Assembly (NCBI GenBank): GCA_949361645.1
Contig: OX442418.1
Location: 12,817,279-12,881,278, forward strand
Direction: 5' to 3'
Source of the DNA: Spongilla lacustris
Taxonomy: Eukaryota; Porifera; Demospongiae; Spongillida; Spongillidae
Length of the DNA stretch: 64,000 nt
Below the pieces are notes generated by a model that saw nothing but the letters and a program-made list of their open reading frames with translations, was not told where the DNA came from and made no database searches. The position numbers and the translations under genes were made by a program. Positions 26,647-64,000 of this stretch are shown piece by piece (position 1 is the stretch's first letter; every line of letters starts with the position of its first letter).

Positions 26647-26773
26647 GTGTATATTTGGAAGTAGGGCTACTCCTGGGGTCCATTATACTGCTGCATCCTG
26701 ATGCAGAAGTCACATTCCTTGCAAAACATCGACTGCCTGCATACCCCTGGGGAACAAGATGACAATGTAAAGC
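9070..26773 (-). CDS. Integrin beta-adhesion GPCR fusion receptor (39 modelled exons, N-terminus missing)
   Basis: I modelled 39 exons (4077 nt, 1358 residues plus stop) whose splice phases all close, ending at TAG 9072-9070. Order from the N-terminus: PSI end, betaI domain, hybrid domain, four or so I-EGF units (about codons 1-616), hormone-receptor motif, GAIN domain with GPS (about 617-963), seven TM helices, and a roughly 138-residue tail. There is no beta-tail, single TM, NPxY tail or stop codon between the last EGF exon (15664-15763) and the HRM exon (13471-13581); both meet in phase 1. By family knowledge the betaI domain binds ligand together with an integrin alpha subunit, and GAIN/GPS self-cleaves to free a tethered agonist for the 7TM bundle; use of both in one chain is inference. 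The signal peptide and first PSI cysteines lie upstream and were not found. Alternative: two genes wrongly joined; the phases and the missing ends argue against it. Confidence 0.82.
10170..11540 (-). other. Fusion gene, module 4: adhesion-type seven-transmembrane domain
   Basis: Exons: 11446-11540 (TM1, ALTIISYIGCGISM), 11272-11383 (TM2, HNFIHLNLAIALFLAF), 11055-11208 (TM3, CKAVAAILQYFWLSAFCWMM, into TM4), 10911-11001 (TM4 and second loop), 10592-10658 (CWMSTEKGTIWAFAAPV, TM5 start), 10453-10538 (TM5 and third intracellular loop), 10265-10391 (TM6 LLPILGCTWIFGLLSV and TM7) and 10170-10211 (TM7 end, FFIFVCYVLRH). The conserved TM3 Cys and second-loop CW pair are present, as in class B2 receptors. 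The end of exon 10911-11001 was set at TCATA before gtaagc because only that phase restores YCWMS. Confidence 0.9.
10775..10845. repeat. (TAATTATAA)-type AT palindromes
   Basis: A run of TATAATTATAA units in the intron between the TM5 exon and the preceding TM4 exon of the fusion gene. Low-complexity and self-complementary. Confidence 0.75.
11605..13581 (-). other. Fusion gene, module 3: hormone-receptor motif, GAIN domain and GPS
   Basis: Exons: HRM 13471-13581 and 13319-13413 (MWGLQWPGTALNSTCVLPCP, then AYRFCSSTGDWGL); GAIN 12825-13016, 12579-12762, 12269-12421, 12139-12208, 11883-11964; GPS 11761-11804 and 11605-11713. The GPS reads CSFWNFSNSSW ... CYSTHLTSFAVLL, with predicted cleavage between Leu and Thr; the Thr codon is at 11638-11640. 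The freed N-terminus would be the tethered agonist TSFAVLLAVE. Of the four usual GPS cysteines, the first and third remain, while the second (GC to GM) and fourth (CxC to CYS) are lost together, as expected for loss of one disulfide. Confidence 0.85.
13882..13963. repeat. Short hairpin element (about 82 bp)
   Basis: AGGATCCTAACTATAACAG and ATTTGCAAAT on the left are mirrored as ATTTGCAAAT and CTGTTATAGTTAGGATCCT on the right, leaving a small loop. It sits in the 2.1-kb intron that joins the integrin and GPCR halves. Confidence 0.75.
14124..14934. mobile_element. 811-bp fully palindromic MITE with TA flanks
   Basis: Both ends carry TGGGACAGTTCACGCGAAAA in inverted orientation, and the two halves (about 400 bp each) are reverse complements almost to the centre near 14530. 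TA dinucleotides flank both tips, as for Tc1/mariner-type insertions. Open frames inside are by-products of the palindrome. It lies in the intron at the integrin/GPCR junction; older copies of the family lie at 24.4-25.5 kb. Confidence 0.75.
15664..18133 (-). other. Fusion gene, module 2: cysteine-rich I-EGF repeats
   Basis: Exons 18057-18133, 17330-17362 (a 33-nt microexon), 16951-17074, 16804-16897, 15825-15946 and 15664-15763. Integrin-type EGF signatures are clear: LTCGGCLCGP, GPCLNGGICVST, GPCGCGACECDT, CSGHGTCSCSASGIGNC. Exons 16951-17074, 16804-16897, 15825-15946 and 15664-15763 have one-to-one counterparts in the plus-strand beta pseudogene. The last exon ends TACTGTGGAG in phase 1, whereas its pseudogene counterpart ends in phase 0 (GATGTG before gtgagt). 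Confidence 0.85.
16776..16798 (+). repeat. Poly-A tract
   Basis: A run of A on the plus strand a few bases downstream of the donor of exon 16804-16897 of the minus-strand fusion gene, so it is transcribed as poly-U. Confidence 0.8.
18125..18380. repeat. Degenerate repeat containing copies of a splice acceptor
   Basis: Units resembling CCAATGAGGTCACACCAGGTTATAAAT recur four to six times. On the minus strand the first unit contains the real acceptor of exon 18057-18133 (cctcattgcag), and later units carry near-copies such as cctcattggcag. This is the acceptor-side equivalent of the donor arrays in the integrin alpha gene. Confidence 0.6.
19232..19333 (+). repeat. (CA)n microsatellite
   Basis: Nearly pure CA repeat in the intron between hybrid-domain exons 18587-18691 and 20198-20277 of the fusion gene. 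Confidence 0.95.
19362..19888. mobile_element. 527-bp MITE with TATACAGGGTGTTT termini
   Basis: The left end TATACAGGGTGTTTCTCAAT and right end ATTGAAAAACACCCTGTATA are inverted repeats, with TA at the tips. The interior is AT-rich (many TTAATTAA), with no ORF of note. A diverged relative is seen at about 59590-59925 in the SMARCAL1 intron, sharing the ATAAATTA-CCACAAAC stretch next to the terminus. Confidence 0.7.
20984..21908. mobile_element. Non-autonomous element with G-rich inverted arms
   Basis: The left arm (20984-21090: TTGAAATCGAGGGG, CAAAAAAC, GACACCATCCC) is mirrored by the right arm (about 21800-21908) in reverse complement, including the poly-G run and the GACACCATCCC block. The interior (21120-21790) has no recognisable gene. 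It occupies most of the 1.4-kb intron between betaI exons 20551-20652 and 22073-22183. Confidence 0.6.
24395..25470. mobile_element. Two diverged copies of the palindromic TA-MITE
   Basis: Blocks such as GGTAGAGAGGTCCT, CCTATCGATTTGTTCTGTT and TTTTATGCCATCCGTTACGG recur at about 24418, 25013 and (inverted) 25190. They match the arms of the 811-bp element at 14124-14934. The copies are rearranged and older, in the intron between the MIDAS exon and the next betaI exon of the fusion gene. Confidence 0.7.
26599..26644. repeat. (CA)n tract whose minus-strand start is a splice donor
   Basis: On the minus strand the PSI exon ends ATACACAG and the intron begins GTGTGTGT, so the donor GT is the first unit of the (GT)n array. 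Confidence 0.8.
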
Positions 26774-28064
26774 CTGAGGTAGGAGGGCTACAGCAACACA
26801 CCCTAAGCGTACTGCTGCTTTTTAATGTACCTACTGTGTGGAGAAGCAGTACAACCCCTCTAACCCCCCTCCCCACCACCCCCCCCCCCCCACCACCACT
26901 CATCGTCTGGACTAAGATCTGTACTGGGCACATACAGTCATTCCACTTACATTGTTACACATTCAACAATACATCATCACAAGCTCTAGTCACATGACTT
27001 GCTCCACTCACTTGTATTGTGTAGATAGGCTATAGCTGTGTCTCATTGCAGGAAAAGGTCAAAATAAACCTGTAGAGCTCGCCAAACACATCTTGAATTA
27101 GCAGGTATGCCTGACTCCCCAACATGTAGAGGGTGAAAACTGAGGTGGGCGTGGCAGCAGGGGAACACGTTATCGCCAGAGGGGCGGGGCTTACTATGCT
27201 GAACTGTATATTATAGTGCCCTGGGGATGAAAGGATTAGCACCTTCCTCCTCCCATTAACACTTTCTATCCTCCCAACCTCCTTTTCAAGCCTTCGTTTT
27301 GTAGAAATTAGCGGGAAGCAGTAGTTCCACAGAGAAAGTAGGCTAGCACAGCTGTAGATTGTCTCTAGATTGCCTCGAGAGATTTTTTTCAACTAATATT
27401 GTCCGCATAAAAGGCCCGGTATACCCTACTCACTGTACTGCACTTGACATGAAGAAATTTCCATCCGCTTCTATTGCAGCATGAGCGCACGTGATACCGC
27501 TTTATTCATGATTAGCTAGTCCAGGGTAAAGGGTTTTGTTCTCGCTTCAGAAAATAAGTCTGCACATAAGCTAGGCATGTTTAAAACGGGCAATGATCTA
27601 TCTTTACAACAAGGTGCATTTCACACCCTTTTCTCAGGCATTTTCTCGAGAAAAACGGCTTGCCGTTCGAGTGCTTCAGGAATGCCAAAACAAAAACAAA
27701 GAAACCGTGAGATGCGCGACTTTAGTGGGCTAATAAAAAACATCCCTCAATAGTGCGCATTGACGTTTTGTAGTGCCGAACTGAATATAGAACAGTTAAA
27801 AAATATATTGGTATTTTATGGTAATGGCATCTTCACAAAATAGGGATTAGAACATTGACCACATTTTAATGAGCTCCTATGGGACCCGGATAAGAATTGT
27901 ACCGTAATATACATACGTTTTCTAATTAACAACCTAATGTCCATCTCGAAACAGCCGTGTAGTGTACGTGCATGTAGAAATAGGTTAATTGATAAGCGGT
28001 CATGGAAATCACGTGATCAAAGCAATAACAACGTGGGTGTATGTATTTAATAATAATAAAGAAA
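26774..28064. promoter_or_regulatory. Divergent intergenic region between the fusion gene and integrin alpha
   Basis: The two genes point away from each other. This stretch must hold the missing 5' exon(s) of the minus gene and the start region of the plus gene. Palindromic CACGTG E-box-like sites followed by AT lie at 27488-27493 and 28010-28015. No TATA box stands out. I searched for a minus-strand signal-peptide exon and found none convincing; open frames near 26933 and 27392 do not join the PSI exon in phase. A shared promoter is inference from geometry. Confidence 0.5.
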
Positions 28065-49803
<21,739 letters not shown>

Positions 49804-49812
49804 TCATTTCAA

Positions 49813-49818
49813 AATAAA
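49813..49818 (+). terminator. Polyadenylation signal of integrin alpha
   Basis: AATAAA, 10 bp after the TGA stop of the integrin alpha gene. This implies a very short 3' UTR. Confidence 0.55.
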
Positions 49819-50695
49819 ACTATGGCAAAAAATAAGAACTGTCCTCATGCTGTTAGAAGCAAATTAACCACTTTTGGTCTTTTTTTTATTTTCTGTTTCG
49901 TTTACTGTTTATAACAAGAACTACCTTGTTTTTTTTTTTTTTTTTTCACTGCATTTGTACACCATTATATGAAGCTGGGAACAAAGAAAGTTGTGCAGCT
50001 CCGTATACTCACGTTGTGGTTTCCGTCAATGGGGTCTTAGGCCGCGATGCACAACACCTGATGGAGCACCTGGGCACTAGAAGTGGCCGGGACTCCTCCC
50101 ACTTCAGTTGCCCAGTACATTCTGAAGTAAACAGGATGGGTTCGTGCCAGAATGGATTTTGGCTATTATTAGTGTGACAAACCTTTGCATGCGTGGGTCC
50201 AGGGTAAAATGGAGAAGTGGACATAATGGTGCAGAGGCCCCTCCCCCAACATGATGGTGCAGAGGCCCCTCCCCCATTTTCCTCACTGATGTAATGTATG
50301 TTGGTTTTGTAACAATGTGTATTATTAATGTTTCAGTGTTGAAGCAATTGAGTAAAAAGTAAGGAAACAAGGAACTACTCCCATGTGTATTTACTGAAGG
50401 AGATCATGTGACTAGGTGCTGCATGGATATAAACAAACAGCTTGTGTCTCATCCCCAGACCAAGCTACAGGGTACGCTTAAATGTACCACTCTTGCCCAC
50501 ATTGGTATGCAAACCTCGTGCCCAGAACCAATCACACAAGCAATAAGGTCCAATCAGGTTGTGTATGTGGTGTGACCATGTGCTGCAAATCTGCCTTCGG
50601 TGAAAAGCACAGCATGGGATGCTACGATGAAGAAGACGCCAGTTTACAATGAAATAACAATTCTAAAGTCCAATGTCTCCAAGTTGTTCAGTCCT
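49819..50695. other. Convergent intergenic region
   Basis: Lies between the 3' ends of integrin alpha (+) and methylmalonyl-CoA mutase (-). It contains a T-run (49929-49946) and a duplicated ATGGTGCAGAGGCCCCTCCCC motif (50226 and 50252). No gene seen. Confidence 0.5.
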
Positions 50696-56765
<6,070 letters not shown>

Positions 56766-57063
56766 CTTGCTTTTAAAATTAAATATACTAGTAGTAGTGC
56801 GGAGGGCAAATACTGGATGACCTTTGCCCCGACTGAACCATGTTACGTAACATTACTCATAATTACATGTATACAATGTTGAAATTCGATGTCATAATGA
56901 TGCGATGAACCACGCTGCAGGTGAGCGTCGTTACGAGAAGTCTACAAAGCATTTTTTTAGAGAAATTCAACACTTTTTAATCGCCACGTGTGGTACGTTG
57001 CGGCGCTCTTTAGACTAGGTCCTATATCAAAACATGTAGCTTACCGTATGCCTTATTAGAAAC
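56766..57063. promoter_or_regulatory. 298-bp bidirectional promoter region between mutase and SMARCAL1
   Basis: The two start codons face away from each other with only 298 bp between. The region has no clear TATA box and contains one CACGTG site at 56985-56990, the same hexamer found in the fusion/integrin alpha intergenic region. The short head-to-head spacing is typical of shared promoters; no expression data are available here. Confidence 0.6.
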
Positions 57064-63906
<6,843 letters not shown>

Positions 63907-64000
63907 GTATGCCTAGCTGTGCTTGGAGCATGGGGGAGGGAGGGAGGGGGGGTATGGTAAGTACTTGCTTGAGGATTTGGGGTTATGGGTGGGGGGGGGG

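Larger units (their letters stand above)
18444..26773 (-). other. Fusion gene, module 1: PSI, betaI (MIDAS) and hybrid domains
   Basis: Exons: 26645-26773, 26360-26411, 26165-26296, 23814-23940, 23339-23411, 22868-23056, 22680-22799, 22073-22183, 20551-20652, 20198-20277, 18587-18691, 18444-18522. The PSI end shows SRCF and GCSSIMDPRSSP. betaI shows the MIDAS motif DLSDS in LYILMDLSDSMGGP, then RIGFGSFNDKPI. A specificity loop follows with six residues between its cysteines (CIFGDTSC). Further on are NFDLPES (the metal-site N, D, P and E), WRSRS, FITDD and DGKCHL. All are landmark positions of integrin beta. The pair of acids that normally follows MIDAS (ADMIDAS, usually DD) is GP here. The hybrid domain resumes with TCSNVDLNQIAQFSV and ends at CGCSCDS. 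The acceptor at 18522 was chosen over a nearer AG because only it keeps the frame open. Confidence 0.85.

Noticed and set aside
26667..26933. Cys-rich minus frame starting near 26933 as the first exon of the fusion gene
   Set aside because: Its frame ends in TAG within the PSI exon and cannot join the next exon in phase.
27030..27392. Minus open frame as N-terminal exon of the fusion gene
   Set aside because: It lacks an ATG at its start, shows no signal peptide or PSI cysteines, and has no donor in a usable phase.

Overview
This is a eukaryotic, animal window, most likely from a sponge-like non-bilaterian. The genes are broken into many small exons (33-390 bp) with GT-AG introns (a few GC-AG). 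The gene content is metazoan: integrins, an adhesion GPCR, methylmalonyl-CoA mutase and SMARCAL1. The DNA is loaded with minisatellites, (CA)n tracts, poly-G runs and MITEs. I found no prokaryotic gene, tRNA, rRNA or CRISPR array. Species assignment is inference.

Layout: 0.5-5.2 kb is a decayed DNA transposon with long inverted repeats around a KRBA2-type DDE integrase. 5.56-8.82 kb (+) is a decayed fragment of an integrin beta gene that still carries the beta-tail, transmembrane and NPLY-tail exons. 9.07-26.8 kb (-) is one long gene whose exons join in a single consistent reading frame. It encodes an integrin beta ectodomain (PSI, betaI, hybrid, I-EGF) followed by a hormone-receptor motif, GAIN/GPS, seven transmembrane helices and a tail; in other words an integrin beta-adhesion GPCR fusion. 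28.06-49.80 kb (+) is a complete 30-exon integrin alpha gene lying head-to-head with the fusion gene. 50.70-56.77 kb (-) is a complete 19-exon mitochondrial methylmalonyl-CoA mutase. 57.06 kb to the window end (+) is the 5' part of a SMARCAL1/HARP-type SNF2 annealing helicase, head-to-head with the mutase about 300 bp away.

The main biological point is the divergent pair. A canonical integrin alpha subunit shares an intergenic region with a beta-like subunit in which the usual beta-tail, single helix and NPxY tail are replaced by an adhesion GPCR. If both are expressed, they could form a heterodimer that couples ligand binding to a 7TM receptor with a tethered agonist. The decayed (+) paralogue, tail-to-tail with the fusion gene, keeps the ordinary integrin beta 3' end and is a useful outgroup.

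A second theme is that tandem arrays start exactly at exon-intron junctions (35.13, 38.90 and 60.46 kb, with weaker cases elsewhere), each unit copying the splice site. The exon coordinates below were worked out by hand from splice consensus, phase and family similarity; the N-terminal exon(s) of the fusion gene were not found.
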